A stretch of DNA of 27,080 bases, taken from assembly GCA_966112835.1 (NCBI GenBank), contig CBHWEI010000018.1, positions 1 through 27,080 of the forward strand. Reading direction: 5' to 3'. A program made the translations under genes and the position numbers. Source of the DNA: UBA668 sp966112835 (GTDB taxonomy: Bacteria > Actinomycetota > Acidimicrobiia > Acidimicrobiales > Ilumatobacteraceae). The notes beneath the pieces were generated by a model. It was not told the origin of the DNA, ran no database searches, and saw nothing but the letters and a program-made list of their open reading frames with translations. Every line of letters starts with the position of its first letter. Position 1 is the stretch's first letter. This document shows, piece by piece, positions 15,457 to 24,777 of the stretch.

Positions 15457-16908
15457 ATGACCCTCACCGCCGATGCCATCGTCCAGCAGCTCACCGGCCT
15501 GCTCAGCGCCGACCAGGTGGTGACCGACGCCCAGCAACTGAAGCAGTCGAGCGTCGACAACTTCCGCAAGCTGCAGAACATCTTCGACGTGCACACCATG
15601 ACCATGCCGGCGGCCATCGTGATGGTGCGCAGCACCGACGAAGTGGCCAGGGTGCTCGAGTTCGCCGATGCGAACGGCGTGAACGTGGTGGCCCGTACGG
15701 GCGGCACGGCCACCGAGGGCGGCCTGGAGAGCGGTGCGGAGAACTCGATCATCGTCGACGGCTCGGGGCTGGACCAGATCGTGTCGATCGACGCGTACAA
15801 CATGCAGGCCACGGTGCAGTGCGGTGTGCCGCTGCAACGCCTGGAGGACGAGGTGCGCAAGGTTGGTCTCACCACCGGTCACTCGCCGCAGTCGAAGCCC
15901 ATCGCCAGCATGGGCGGGCTGGTCGCGACCCGCAGCATCGGCCAGTTCTCCACGCTCTACGGCGGCATCGAGGACATGGTGGTCGGGTGCGAGGTGGTGT
16001 TCCCCGGCGGTGTCGTGTCGCGCATCAAGAACGTGCCGCGCCGTGCCGCGGGCCCCGACATCCGCCACATCGTCATCGGCAACGAGGGCGCGCTCTGCTA
16101 TATCACCGAGGTGACGGTGAAGCTGTTCCCGTACCTGCCCGAGAACCACATTTTCATGGGCTGGACGCTGAAGGACATGAAGACCGGCTTCGAGGCGTTG
16201 CGCGAGGTGATGGTGGCCGGCTACCGGCCGTCGGTGGCCCGCCTGTACGACTTCGAGGACGGCCAGCTGCACTTCTCGCACTTCGCTGCACCCGACGACT
16301 GCATCCTGCTGTTCATGGCCGAGGGCAACGCCGGCATCACCCGCGCCACGGCCGACGGCATCCACGAACTGGTCGCCAAGTACCCGGGGCTCACCCCGGT
16401 GGACCCGGCGCACATCGAGGAGTGGTTCAACGACCTGGTGTGGGGCCCCGACAAGGTGACCCGCGAGGACGAGCGCATCCGCACCACGCGCAACGTGAAC
16501 CGCACCACCGAGATCTCCGCCGACTGGAGCTCGATCAACTCCATCTACGAGGCAGTCATCCCGCGCATCCGTGCCGAGATCAACGGGATCACGCTGCTGG
16601 GCGGTCACTCGTCGCACAGCTACATCAACGGCACGAACATGTACTTCAACTACTTCTACGACCTCATCGACTGTGAGCCGGAGGAGGAGAACGACAAGTA
16701 CTACCTGCCGATCATCACGATCATCTGCGAGGAGACGTTGCGGTTCGGTGGCTCGATCGTCCACCACCACGGCATCGGCAAGGCCCGCGCTCCGTGGGTG
16801 CGCGACGAGTACGGCTCGTCGTTCTTCATGCTCGAGACGTTGAAGCAGGCGTTCGACCCGAACGGCATCATGAACATCGGGACGATCATCCCGAAGGGCT
16901 CTGCCTGA
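15457..16908 (+). CDS. ygcU: FAD-linked oxidase, YgcU-like (alkyl-DHAP-synthase/D-lactate dehydrogenase superfamily)
   Basis: The 483-residue protein has an N-terminal PCMH FAD-binding domain (about 40-220). Typical blocks are VARTGGTATEGGLE, TGHSPQSKPIASMGGLVATRSIGQFSTLYGGIEDMVVG and NEGALCYITEVTVKLF. The C-terminal FAD_oxidase_C domain ends in DPNGIMNIGTI. The triple-His motif HHHGIGK (His436-438) equals the active-site motif of alkyldihydroxyacetonephosphate synthase and related enzymes. Many segments match E. coli YgcU as I recall it, including PRRAAGPDIRHI, LGGHSSHSY and GTNMYF. It probably oxidises a 2-hydroxy-acid or a phosphorylated polyol. The ATG at 15457 has GAAGGAA as ribosome binding site. 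It is the last gene of the operon, ending two bases before the convergent YfhO-like gene. Confidence 0.88.
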   Translation: MTLTADAIVQQLTGLLSADQVVTDAQQLKQSSVDNFRKLQNIFDVHTMTMPAAIVMVRSTDEVARVLEFADANGVNVVARTGGTATEGGLESGAENSIIVDGSGLDQIVSIDAYNMQATVQCGVPLQRLEDEVRKVGLTTGHSPQSKPIASMGGLVATRSIGQFSTLYGGIEDMVVGCEVVFPGGVVSRIKNVPRRAAGPDIRHIVIGNEGALCYITEVTVKLFPYLPENHIFMGWTLKDMKTGFEALREVMVAGYRPSVARLYDFEDGQLHFSHFAAPDDCILLFMAEGNAGITRATADGIHELVAKYPGLTPVDPAHIEEWFNDLVWGPDKVTREDERIRTTRNVNRTTEISADWSSINSIYEAVIPRIRAEINGITLLGGHSSHSYINGTNMYFNYFYDLIDCEPEEENDKYYLPIITIICEETLRFGGSIVHHHGIGKARAPWVRDEYGSSFFMLETLKQAFDPNGIMNIGTIIPKGSA

Positions 16909-16910
16909 TC

Positions 16911-19253
16911 TCAGGTGCCGCGTGACGCACGCCGGCGGCGAACCACCGGAGCGACGCACACACCCACCAGCGCCAGGACGCCCAGCAGCGTGATGGCCGC
17001 GCCCGACTTCAGGCCGGGCGGGGTGAACGACAGCGACACCTCGTTCGTGCCGGCCTGCACCGGGATGCCCAGGACCACGCCGTCGGTGCGAACGACCGGT
17101 ACCTCGCGCCCGTTCACGGTGGCGGTCCAGCCATCGAGCCACAGGCTGGACACCACCAGCAGCGCCGGCCGGTCGGCCGTGACGACGAACGAGCCGTGGC
17201 CGTGGCGGTCCATGGAGCCGGACTCGACCGTGCCGGCCGTGCCCGGGGTGTTGCGGCCCGCGGCGACCTGCTGCGCCGCTGTGTCGTCGGACTCGACGTA
17301 GGCGGTGTCGGGGAAGTCGGCGTCGGGGTCCGACAGGCGGGCGTCGATGCCGTCGAACGTGTCGAGCGCCACCGAGCCGACCACGTAGGCCTCGGGCAGG
17401 CGCGGCTGGTACGACCACACCGCCATGCGGTCCTCCGTCCGCTGGTCGGTGACCGTCCAGTCCGGGTTTCCGGTGGGCGCACCCGCGGGCAACGTGAGCG
17501 TGGTGATGCGCAGCACGTCGGCACGCCAGCCGGGTGACCACAGCCGGTCGTCGATGACGCCACCGAAGTAGGTCGCGCCGGTCACGGCCACGAAGTTCTG
17601 CTGCAGCAATGGGTCGTACCCGTCGATGCGATTCGTGTCGCGGACGGTGGCGGTGCCCCGATCGGTGGAGTATCGCGACACCCACCGGTCGATGCCGCCT
17701 GCCGCGTCGTACGGCTGCCAGGTGGCGGTGGAGGGATCGAAGAACGCCTCGGCCTCGGCGGGGGAGAGCGAATCGTGGTGCCACGGCGACGCGAGCGTGA
17801 ACAGCAGCGCCGGTACCGCGCAGGCGAGCAGGATCAGGCCGGTGGCCGCCCGCGGGCGAGCATCGGCGAGGTACGTGGCGGCGAGCAGCGCAGCGATGGC
17901 GAGCACCGGCAGCCCGAGGGCCACGACGAGGTCGGCGCCGCTGACGAGCGAGTCGCCGAACGCGACGATGACCGGTGCGATGACGACCAGCGTGCCGCCA
18001 CCGATGAGCACGGTGCGCCGCCACCGACGCGGCGCGGCCAGCAGGATGCCCGTGCCGGCAGCGGCCAGGCCGCACACGGCGAGGTTGGCGAGGATGAGGT
18101 AGCGGGGCCAGATGCGGAAGCGGTCGGCCAACGGCACGACGTCGTACACGATGCCCGCGAACCAGGTGTGGTCGCCGAGGGCCAGGCCGATGGACACCAC
18201 CGCGAGCACCAGGAGCGACAGGACCTTGCGATCCCGGAACCTGGAGGCGATGGCGACGATGGCGAGCAGCACGGTGGCCATGCCGACGAAGTTGCCGACC
18301 TCGTGGTACGAGTACGTGCCGCGGTAGAACGCGGACATGCCGGACAGGCCCTGGCCGCCGCCCTCGATGTGCGGGAACGCGGCGGTGAACAGGTCGGCCA
18401 GGCGCGCCGAGTCGCGCAGCGTGATGGCTTTCGTCAGCGATGGCCGCTCGCTGGTGCGGCTGAAGAGCAGCTGGGGCAGCAGTTGCACGGCGGCGATGGC
18501 GAGGCCGATGGCGGTGGCGCCGGCGTAGCGCATCCACGGCGCGAGCCCGGCGCCGCGGTGCCCGAGCTCGATCACCATGACCACACCGGTTGCCACCAGC
18601 GCGGCCCACAGCATCTGCGGGTGGCCGGCGAACGCGATGAAGACGAGCGGCACGACGTACCCGATCCACCGTCGCGGCGCACCCGACTTCATCAACCCGT
18701 CGAGGCCGAGGAACAGCCATGGCAGCCACGCGGTGGCGATGGTGAAGTTCACGTGCACCAGGTGCAGGATGATCTGGCCGTTCAACCCGTAGGTGATCGC
18801 GGCGACCGCGGCGCCCGGGTACGAGCCCCATCGCCGCCATGCCCACAGGAACGCGCCCGATGCGGCGATCCACAGGTGGGCCATGGTCCACCAGCGGAAC
18901 GCGGTGACCTCGTCGAGCACGCCGAAGAGGAAGTTCGGTGGGTAGTAGATGGCGCCCTGGCCCATGCCGGCGATGTTGTGCCCGGCGAAGTTCCAGCCGG
19001 CCCAGTACGGCGACTCGCCGTCGAGGATGGAGTGGAACACCCACGAGAAGATCGGCAGGTGCAACACGTAGTTGTCGCCCTGGATGGCGGTCTCGCGGCC
19101 GAGCATGAGGCCGATGAAGGGCAGCGACACGGTGGCCATCGACGCGGCCCACCAGCGGGCCAGGCGCGAGCGAGGCGGCGCCGACGCGAGGTGAGGTTCG
19201 TCGGCGTCCATCCGGCGCACAGCGTCGTCGGCCGGGTTGCCCGGGTCAAGCAT
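16911..19253 (-). CDS. YfhO-like polytopic membrane protein (GT-C fold), copy 1
   Basis: The 780-residue protein has about 13 hydrophobic segments, from residue 37 through about 500, followed by a soluble beta-rich domain (about 510-740), a last membrane helix and a basic RRRR tail. The first outer loop carries Asp-His in GDNYVLHLPIFSW, the usual acidic catalytic site of GT-C glycosyltransferases. The blocks LADRFRIWPRYLILANL and LWLDGWTATVNGREVPV are typical of the YfhO family. In Bacillus and Listeria, YfhO-type proteins modify teichoic acids with sugars from lipid carriers. Actinobacteria lack that polymer, so the acceptor here is unknown. The start at 19253 is chosen because it overlaps the upstream paralogue by 8 nt (ATGCTTGA) and follows GAGGTGG. 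ATG 19211 or GTG 19304 are less likely. Confidence 0.85.
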   Translation of the reverse strand: MLDPGNPADDAVRRMDADEPHLASAPPRSRLARWWAASMATVSLPFIGLMLGRETAIQGDNYVLHLPIFSWVFHSILDGESPYWAGWNFAGHNIAGMGQGAIYYPPNFLFGVLDEVTAFRWWTMAHLWIAASGAFLWAWRRWGSYPGAAVAAITYGLNGQIILHLVHVNFTIATAWLPWLFLGLDGLMKSGAPRRWIGYVVPLVFIAFAGHPQMLWAALVATGVVMVIELGHRGAGLAPWMRYAGATAIGLAIAAVQLLPQLLFSRTSERPSLTKAITLRDSARLADLFTAAFPHIEGGGQGLSGMSAFYRGTYSYHEVGNFVGMATVLLAIVAIASRFRDRKVLSLLVLAVVSIGLALGDHTWFAGIVYDVVPLADRFRIWPRYLILANLAVCGLAAAGTGILLAAPRRWRRTVLIGGGTLVVIAPVIVAFGDSLVSGADLVVALGLPVLAIAALLAATYLADARPRAATGLILLACAVPALLFTLASPWHHDSLSPAEAEAFFDPSTATWQPYDAAGGIDRWVSRYSTDRGTATVRDTNRIDGYDPLLQQNFVAVTGATYFGGVIDDRLWSPGWRADVLRITTLTLPAGAPTGNPDWTVTDQRTEDRMAVWSYQPRLPEAYVVGSVALDTFDGIDARLSDPDADFPDTAYVESDDTAAQQVAAGRNTPGTAGTVESGSMDRHGHGSFVVTADRPALLVVSSLWLDGWTATVNGREVPVVRTDGVVLGIPVQAGTNEVSLSFTPPGLKSGAAITLLGVLALVGVCVAPVVRRRRASRGT

Positions 19254-21573
19254 CCTCGACCACCTCGGTCGGGGTGTTCGGTTCGCCCGGTTCGTCCGGC
19301 TCACCGGCCGAGCGTCGTCGTCGGCGCACCGCGGGCACCACGCCGATGCTCATCAGCGTGAGCGCCGCCGCACCGCTGACTGCCGCTCCGCTCACCAGGC
19401 CGGGTGGCGTGAACTCGAGCCGGACGTCGTTCGTGCCGGCGTGCACGGGCACCGCGAGCACCAGGCCGTTCGCTCGAGCGATGGGCACCGATCGACCGTC
19501 GACGGTGGCGGTCCAGCCGTCGAGCCAACCGGTGGACACCACCAGGACGGCGTCGCGGTCGGCCTGCACCGTGAAGTGGCCGCTGCCGTCGGCCGACATG
19601 CTGCCGTCAGCGCTGCCCGCCACACCAGGGGTTGCGCGTGTGCGGAGCGCCGGCAGCCCAGCGGCGTCGTCCTCGATCATGACCGTGGTGGTGAGGTCGC
19701 CCCGGTCGGACTGCAGCGCGGCGACCCCCTCGTCGAACGGCAACACCCGGACCGCGCCCAGCACTGCCACCTCCGGCAGCCGGGGTGTGGTGCTCCAGCG
19801 TTCCAGGGAGGTGTCGCCCAGGCTGCCGTCGCGCGTCCAGCGCTGGCCGGGGTCGATGTCCTCCGGGTGCAGGACCACCGTGGTGATGCGCAGCACGTCG
19901 GGCATCCATCCGGTGAACATCGGCTGGTCGGGGAGGACGCCACCGATGTACACGGCACCCGTGATGGCGGCGAAGTCGGCCTGCAGCAGCGGTTCGTAGC
20001 CGTCGACCCTGGCCGTCTGCTGCACTCGCTCGATCGCTCGGAGGTCGCCGTGGCGGCTCATCCATCGGTCGACGCCACCGGGGGCATCGAAGGGCGCCGA
20101 CGTGCGGGCGCCCTCGTCGAAGAAGGCGTCGGCCGCAGCGGGGGAGATGGCGTCGTGCCGCCAGGGAGCCGAGAGTGTGAAGAGCGCCGCCGGGATGGCG
20201 CACGAGGCCACGATGATCGCTACGGCAGCCGTGGGACGGTTGCCCGCCACGCCTGCGGCCGCCCACAGGGCCAGCAGGGCGAGCGCTGCGATGGCCACCG
20301 GGACGACCACGTCACCCACCGACAGGCGGAACGGAGCGTCGCGCGTGGCCGCGACCACGGCCCACGGGCCGAGCAACGCCACCGCCCCGGTGGCGACGAG
20401 TAGCGCCCGTCGCCACCGCTGCGGTGCGCCGAGGACGACGGTGACGCCGAGCGCGGCCAGGCACGCCACGGCCAGGTTCGACAGGATGAGGTAGCGCGGC
20501 CAGATGCGGAACCGATCGGCGAGCGGGATGATGCGATAGGCGATCGGCCCCAAAGGGGTGCCGTCGCCGAGCGCGACGACGAAACCGAACAGGCTCAACA
20601 ACCCCAGGCCGACGACTCGACGATCGCGCCACCGGGCGGCGACGGCGATGACCGCGAGGGCGATGGCGACCGCGCCGAGGTGGTTCGACGTCTCGTGCCC
20701 CAGTTCGCTGCCGAACCAGTGGCCGCTGGTCCCCGGTATCCCGCTGCGCCCCAGGTGCGGCACGAGGGCGGTGAGCAGGTCGCCCAGATCAGCATTCTCC
20801 TGGAACGAGTTCGACGCGCTCAGGCTGGACCGCACGCTGGTGCGGCTGAACAGCAGTTGGGGGAGGAGTTGAACCGCCGACAGCGCCAGGCCCAGCGCGG
20901 TGGCGCCGGCGAGGTGCAGCCACGGCCGCACGCCCACGCCACGCCGCGCCAGCGACGCGACGCCGATGAACGTGATGGCGATGAGCGCGGCGAGCAACAC
21001 CTGCGGGTGGCCGGCGAAGCCGATGAGTGCGAGCACGAGCGAGTACGCGACCCAGCTGCGCGCGTCGCGTCGTTCCAGCAGACGGTCGAGCGTGAGGCAC
21101 AGCCACGGCAGCCACGCCGAGACGATGGTGAAGTTGGCGTGGATGAGGTGCAGGACCAACGCGCCGTTCAGGCCGTAGACGACCGCGGCGACGGCGGCGG
21201 CGGGTGCCGAAGCCCACCGGCGCCACGCCCACACGAATGCGCCGGACGTCGCCAGCCACAGGTGGAACATGGTCCACCAGCGGTACGCGGTGACCACGTC
21301 GAGCAGGCCGAACACGGCGTTGGGTGGATACCAGATGGCGCCCTGGCCGATGCCGGGCACGTTCTGCCCGCCGAACGCCCACGGCGCCCAGAACGGGGCA
21401 TGCCCGTCGCCGACGGTTCGCCACACCCACCGGAAGAGCGGCAGGTGGTAGTCCCGCAGATCGCTGGAGATGCCGGTCTCGGCGCCGGTCATGAGCCCGA
21501 TGAACGGCAACGACACCACCACCATCGCCGTCGCCCACCAACGGGTGACCCTTGAGCGCGGGCCGGTGTCCAT
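19246..21573 (-). CDS. YfhO-like polytopic membrane protein (GT-C fold), copy 2
   Basis: The 775-residue paralogue of the next gene shares the order of helices and many blocks: SLPFIGLM, GIGQGAIWYPPN, RWWTMFHLWLATSGAFVWAWRRW, IGFAGHPQ, AVQLLPQLLFSRTS, DRFRIWPRYLILSNLA and GWLDGWTATVDGRSVPI. The first outer loop has SSDLRDYHLPLF with the conserved acidic/His pair. A soluble C-terminal domain, one last helix and an acidic Glu/Pro-rich tail end the protein. It probably transfers a sugar from a polyprenyl-phosphate donor to a cell-surface acceptor on the outer face of the membrane (family knowledge plus inference). The ATG at 21573 directly abuts the 72-bp region shared with the divergent TetR gene. 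The two copies overlap by 8 nt and must be co-translated. Confidence 0.85.
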   Translation of the reverse strand: MDTGPRSRVTRWWATAMVVVSLPFIGLMTGAETGISSDLRDYHLPLFRWVWRTVGDGHAPFWAPWAFGGQNVPGIGQGAIWYPPNAVFGLLDVVTAYRWWTMFHLWLATSGAFVWAWRRWASAPAAAVAAVVYGLNGALVLHLIHANFTIVSAWLPWLCLTLDRLLERRDARSWVAYSLVLALIGFAGHPQVLLAALIAITFIGVASLARRGVGVRPWLHLAGATALGLALSAVQLLPQLLFSRTSVRSSLSASNSFQENADLGDLLTALVPHLGRSGIPGTSGHWFGSELGHETSNHLGAVAIALAVIAVAARWRDRRVVGLGLLSLFGFVVALGDGTPLGPIAYRIIPLADRFRIWPRYLILSNLAVACLAALGVTVVLGAPQRWRRALLVATGAVALLGPWAVVAATRDAPFRLSVGDVVVPVAIAALALLALWAAAGVAGNRPTAAVAIIVASCAIPAALFTLSAPWRHDAISPAAADAFFDEGARTSAPFDAPGGVDRWMSRHGDLRAIERVQQTARVDGYEPLLQADFAAITGAVYIGGVLPDQPMFTGWMPDVLRITTVVLHPEDIDPGQRWTRDGSLGDTSLERWSTTPRLPEVAVLGAVRVLPFDEGVAALQSDRGDLTTTVMIEDDAAGLPALRTRATPGVAGSADGSMSADGSGHFTVQADRDAVLVVSTGWLDGWTATVDGRSVPIARANGLVLAVPVHAGTNDVRLEFTPPGLVSGAAVSGAAALTLMSIGVVPAVRRRRRSAGEPDEPGEPNTPTEVVEDA

Positions 21574-21633
21574 GTGGGCGACAGCGTCGCCGTTGTGACG
21601 GAGCAGGTCAAGGACCCTCGCCGCGCGGCCGCG

Positions 21634-21639
21634 TACACT
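21634..21639 (+). promoter_or_regulatory. Probable -10 box of a leaderless TetR transcript
   Basis: TACACT lies seven bases before the ATG at 21646. Transcription would begin about at the A of that ATG, and no ribosome binding site is visible, so the TetR mRNA is probably leaderless, a frequent arrangement in actinobacteria. A -35 element is not evident. Confidence 0.45.
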
Positions 21640-21645
21640 CGACAC

Positions 21646-22287
21646 ATGGCCGCCGAACCCGCGACGACGGACTCGTGGCCCACGCGAGAGCTCATCCTGT
21701 TGGAGGCCTCGCGGCTGTTCGCCGCGCGGGGCTATCGGGGCACGTCCACGCACGACATCGCCGCCGCCGTCGGCATCCGCCAGCCGTCGCTGTACAAGCA
21801 CTTCTCGTCGAAGCAGGCGATCGCCGAGGAGCTGCTGCGCCGTGACCTGACCGCCGGCATCGAGGCGCTGGAGCGGCTGGGGAGCGACCACGGTGGTCCC
21901 GCCGTGGCGCTGTACCGCTACCTGCTGTGGGAGGTGCGGTACGTGCGGAGCACGCCGTTCGACCTGCGTGCGCTGTACCTGGGCGAGATCCTGGAGCTGC
22001 CCGAGTTCGTGGAGGGCCGGGCGTTGAACGACCGCTACTGGTCACTGCTCCACGGGATCATCGAGCGCGGCGTCGCCGAGGACGAGTTCATCGACATCGA
22101 CGTCGGCTTCGCCCGCCAGGTGATCGATGCGATCGTGCTCGAGACCATCCGTGGCGCGGGCGACCGCGACGTGGCACGCGCCGTCGACGAGCCCGACCTT
22201 GCCGCCGGGTTCGTGCTGCGCGGTCTGCTGCGCCGCCCGTCGCGGTTGGCGAGCATCCGCGCCGCGGCGCAGCGCGCGGACGGGTGA
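21646..22287 (+). CDS. TetR/AcrR-family transcriptional regulator
   Basis: The 213-residue regulator has an N-terminal helix-turn-helix typical of TetR (about 12-58), with ILLEASRLFAARGYRGTSTHDIAAAVGIRQPSLYKHFSSKQAI. The C-terminal ligand/dimer domain (about 60-205) is helical and unassigned. The ATG at 21646 is preferred over the in-frame GTG at 21574 because the conserved domain begins shortly after it and a -10-like box sits just upstream. It is divergent from the YfhO-like pair (72-bp gap) and convergent with the flavoprotein gene (15-bp gap). By position it is most likely to control itself and the YfhO pair. No clear palindrome is seen in that gap. Confidence 0.88.
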   Translation: MAAEPATTDSWPTRELILLEASRLFAARGYRGTSTHDIAAAVGIRQPSLYKHFSSKQAIAEELLRRDLTAGIEALERLGSDHGGPAVALYRYLLWEVRYVRSTPFDLRALYLGEILELPEFVEGRALNDRYWSLLHGIIERGVAEDEFIDIDVGFARQVIDAIVLETIRGAGDRDVARAVDEPDLAAGFVLRGLLRRPSRLASIRAAAQRADG

Positions 22288-22302
22288 GGCCTCCGTCCGG
22301 GG

Positions 22303-24777
22303 TCAGCCGAGGGCGTCGTCGGCGAGGATGCGCGACCGCGTCGGGTCGTAGAGCGGGCCGAGCTGCACTGTGGCCGGCAGGCGGCGCGCAGGGGTGTGCA
22401 CCTCGAACCGGTTCGCCGCCAGCCATGCCGCGGTGACGCCGTCGTCGCAGTGCACCTGGGCGAGTGCCACCGGTCCGCCGAGCGTGTGACCGAACGCTGC
22501 GGCGCGGATGTAGCCGTTCCACTGGCCGTCGAGCAGCAGCGGCTCACCACCGAACAGTTCGGCGTCGGGATCGTCGACGAACAGGCTGACCACGCGGTCG
22601 CGCGGTGCGCCGAGCGACCGTGCGGCGACCATGGCGTCGCGTCCGATGAAGCCGCCCGGCTTGTCCCACGCCACGGCGAACCCCAGCCCGGCCTCGAGCA
22701 CCGTGTCGGTGTTGTCGATGTCGATGCCCATGTCGCGGTAGCCCTTCTCGAGGCGCAGGCTGGCCATGGCACCCAGGCCGACCGGTCGCAGCCCCAGGTC
22801 CGCGCCGGTGGCGAACAGCAGGTCGTACAGCCCGGCCGCATGTTCGGTGGGCACGTGCAGCTCGTAGCCCAGCTCGCCCACGTACGTCACCCGGCCGACC
22901 AGTACGGGCGCGTAGCCGACGTGGATCTGCTGTGCGGTGAGGTACGGGAACGCCTGGTTCGACAGGTCGGCGTCGGTGAGGCGGCCGAGCAGTGTGCGCG
23001 AGGCCGGGCCCTGCAACGACAGCAGGGTGGTGGCCGACGTGACGTCGGTGCACACGACCACTTCGCCCGGGCGGCACTCGCGGCGCACCCAGGCGTCGAT
23101 CTGGCGGTGGGTGATGTCGCTGGTGACCACCAGGAAGCGCTCGTCGCCGAGGCGCGACACGGTGACGTCGGCGATGATGCGGCCACGTGTGTCGAGCCAC
23201 TGCGTGTAGACCAGCCGGCCGACCTCGCGGTCGATGTCGTTGGCCGACAGCCGGTTCAGCACGGCGGCCGCGTGCGGGCCCTGCACCATCCACTTCGCCA
23301 TCAGGCTCATGTCCAGCACGCCCACCGCCTCACGCACGGCGTGGTGCTCGCGGGCCACGAGCGGATGCGACTCCTGGCGCACGAAGTCGAGCACGGTGCG
23401 CGGGTGCTCGCCCGGCTCGGCGAACCACTCTGGGTACTCCCAGCCGAACGAGGTACCGAAGTGCGCGCCGGCGGCCACATGGCGGTCGTGCAGCACCGAG
23501 CGACGCACGTCGCGCGCCGTCGACGGCTTCCACTGCGGCCACACCGCGTCGCCGAACAGCACGCCGAGCTGCTCGGGCGTGCGGTCGGCCCGGAAGCGGC
23601 GGCTGGTCTCGTGGGTGGCCACACGGCCCACTGCGTAGCGGGTGACGTCGAGCGGGGCCACGCCGTCGACGATCCACTGCGCCATCAGGTTGCCCACGCC
23701 GCCGCCCAGCAGGATGCCCAGCGAGTTCATGCCGGCCGCCACCCAGTAGCCGTCGAGCTCGGGCGCCGGGCCGAGCAACGGGCGCACGTCGGACGTGAAC
23801 GACTCGGGCCCGCAGAAGAACAGGCGGACGCCGCAGTCCGCGAGCGAGGGGATGCGGTCCATCGCGGGGGCGAGGAACTCGGCCATGCGATCCCAGTCGG
23901 GGTCGATGGTGCCGAACGCGAAGTCGTGGGGCACGCCGTCGAGGTGCCATGGCTTGCCGACGGGCTCGAACAGGCCGACCAGCATGCCGTCGCCCTCGGG
24001 GCGGTAGTAGCCGTAGCGGTCGGGGTCCTCCACCACCGGCAGGTCGGGGTCCATGTCCGGCACCGGTCCGGTGATGAGGTAGTAGTGCTCGGCGGCCTGC
24101 AGCGGCACGTGCACGCCCGCATCGCGGCCGAACTTCCCGGCCCACATGCCGGCGGCGTTGACGACGATCTCGGTCTCGATGCGTCCGGCGTCGGTGAGCA
24201 CCGCTGTCACCCGGCCGTTGCGCTGTTCGACGCCGGTGACCGACACACCCTCGACCACCTTCGCGCCCAGCATGCGGGCGCCCTTGGCCATGGAGACCGC
24301 GCAGCCGACCGGGTCGGCGCGGCCCTCGTCGGGCACGTAGAAGCCGGCGAGCACGTCGTCGGTGCGCAACAGCGGCCACATGTCGGCCACCTCGCGGGGC
24401 GAGATCTCGGACTCGGGAACGCCGAACCCGTGCTGCCAGGCGCCGGCCCGACGGAGCACTTCGACCCGTTCGGGCGTGCTGGCGATGAGGATGTGGCCGA
24501 CGTCGCGGAAGCCGGTCGAGTGGCCGGTCTCGGCCTCGAGCCGCGAGTACAGGTCACGCGAGTAGCGGGTCATGAACAGCGACGTCTCGTCGGCCATGCC
24601 CGCCGACGTGATGAGGCCCGCCGCGTGCCACGTGGTGCCCGCGGTGAGGGAGTGCCGTTCGAGCAGCACGATGTCGGTCCACCCGAGGTGGGCCAGGTGG
24701 TAGGCGATGCTGCAGCCGATGACGCCGCCGCCGACGATGACGACGCGAGCACGATCCGGCACGGTAGGAGACCCCAT
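22303..24777 (-). CDS. FAD-dependent oxidoreductase with GcvT domain (dimethylglycine/sarcosine dehydrogenase-like)
   Basis: The 824-residue protein has the domain order of dimethylglycine and sarcosine dehydrogenases. It has a DAO-type FAD domain with GGGVIG (16-21), TTWHAAG with His51 at the position of the covalent FAD-histidine, a short FAO_M linker (about 385-440), then GcvT and GcvT_C domains (about 470-820). The latter include DMSLMAKWMVQGPHA and GELGYELHVP. Family members oxidatively demethylate N-methyl amines and pass the one-carbon unit to tetrahydrofolate bound in the GcvT part. The substrate here could be dimethylglycine, sarcosine or another N-methyl compound. The ATG at 24777 has no ribosome binding site. 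An 18-bp palindrome abuts it, and its TATCAT (- strand) is spaced as a -10 box for a leaderless start. Confidence 0.9.
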   Translation of the reverse strand: MGSPTVPDRARVVIVGGGVIGCSIAYHLAHLGWTDIVLLERHSLTAGTTWHAAGLITSAGMADETSLFMTRYSRDLYSRLEAETGHSTGFRDVGHILIASTPERVEVLRRAGAWQHGFGVPESEISPREVADMWPLLRTDDVLAGFYVPDEGRADPVGCAVSMAKGARMLGAKVVEGVSVTGVEQRNGRVTAVLTDAGRIETEIVVNAAGMWAGKFGRDAGVHVPLQAAEHYYLITGPVPDMDPDLPVVEDPDRYGYYRPEGDGMLVGLFEPVGKPWHLDGVPHDFAFGTIDPDWDRMAEFLAPAMDRIPSLADCGVRLFFCGPESFTSDVRPLLGPAPELDGYWVAAGMNSLGILLGGGVGNLMAQWIVDGVAPLDVTRYAVGRVATHETSRRFRADRTPEQLGVLFGDAVWPQWKPSTARDVRRSVLHDRHVAAGAHFGTSFGWEYPEWFAEPGEHPRTVLDFVRQESHPLVAREHHAVREAVGVLDMSLMAKWMVQGPHAAAVLNRLSANDIDREVGRLVYTQWLDTRGRIIADVTVSRLGDERFLVVTSDITHRQIDAWVRRECRPGEVVVCTDVTSATTLLSLQGPASRTLLGRLTDADLSNQAFPYLTAQQIHVGYAPVLVGRVTYVGELGYELHVPTEHAAGLYDLLFATGADLGLRPVGLGAMASLRLEKGYRDMGIDIDNTDTVLEAGLGFAVAWDKPGGFIGRDAMVAARSLGAPRDRVVSLFVDDPDAELFGGEPLLLDGQWNGYIRAAAFGHTLGGPVALAQVHCDDGVTAAWLAANRFEVHTPARRLPATVQLGPLYDPTRSRILADDALG

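Noticed and set aside
13933..19152. Very long - strand frame opposite the ygc-like operon
   Set aside because: The translation is a GC-rich shadow with His/Val/Gly runs and no domains. The + strand operon and the YfhO-like gene explain the region.
21574..21645. Operator for the TetR regulator matching the palindrome at 24778-24795
   Set aside because: No copy of that palindrome or another good inverted repeat is seen in the TetR/YfhO intergenic gap, so the link cannot be supported.
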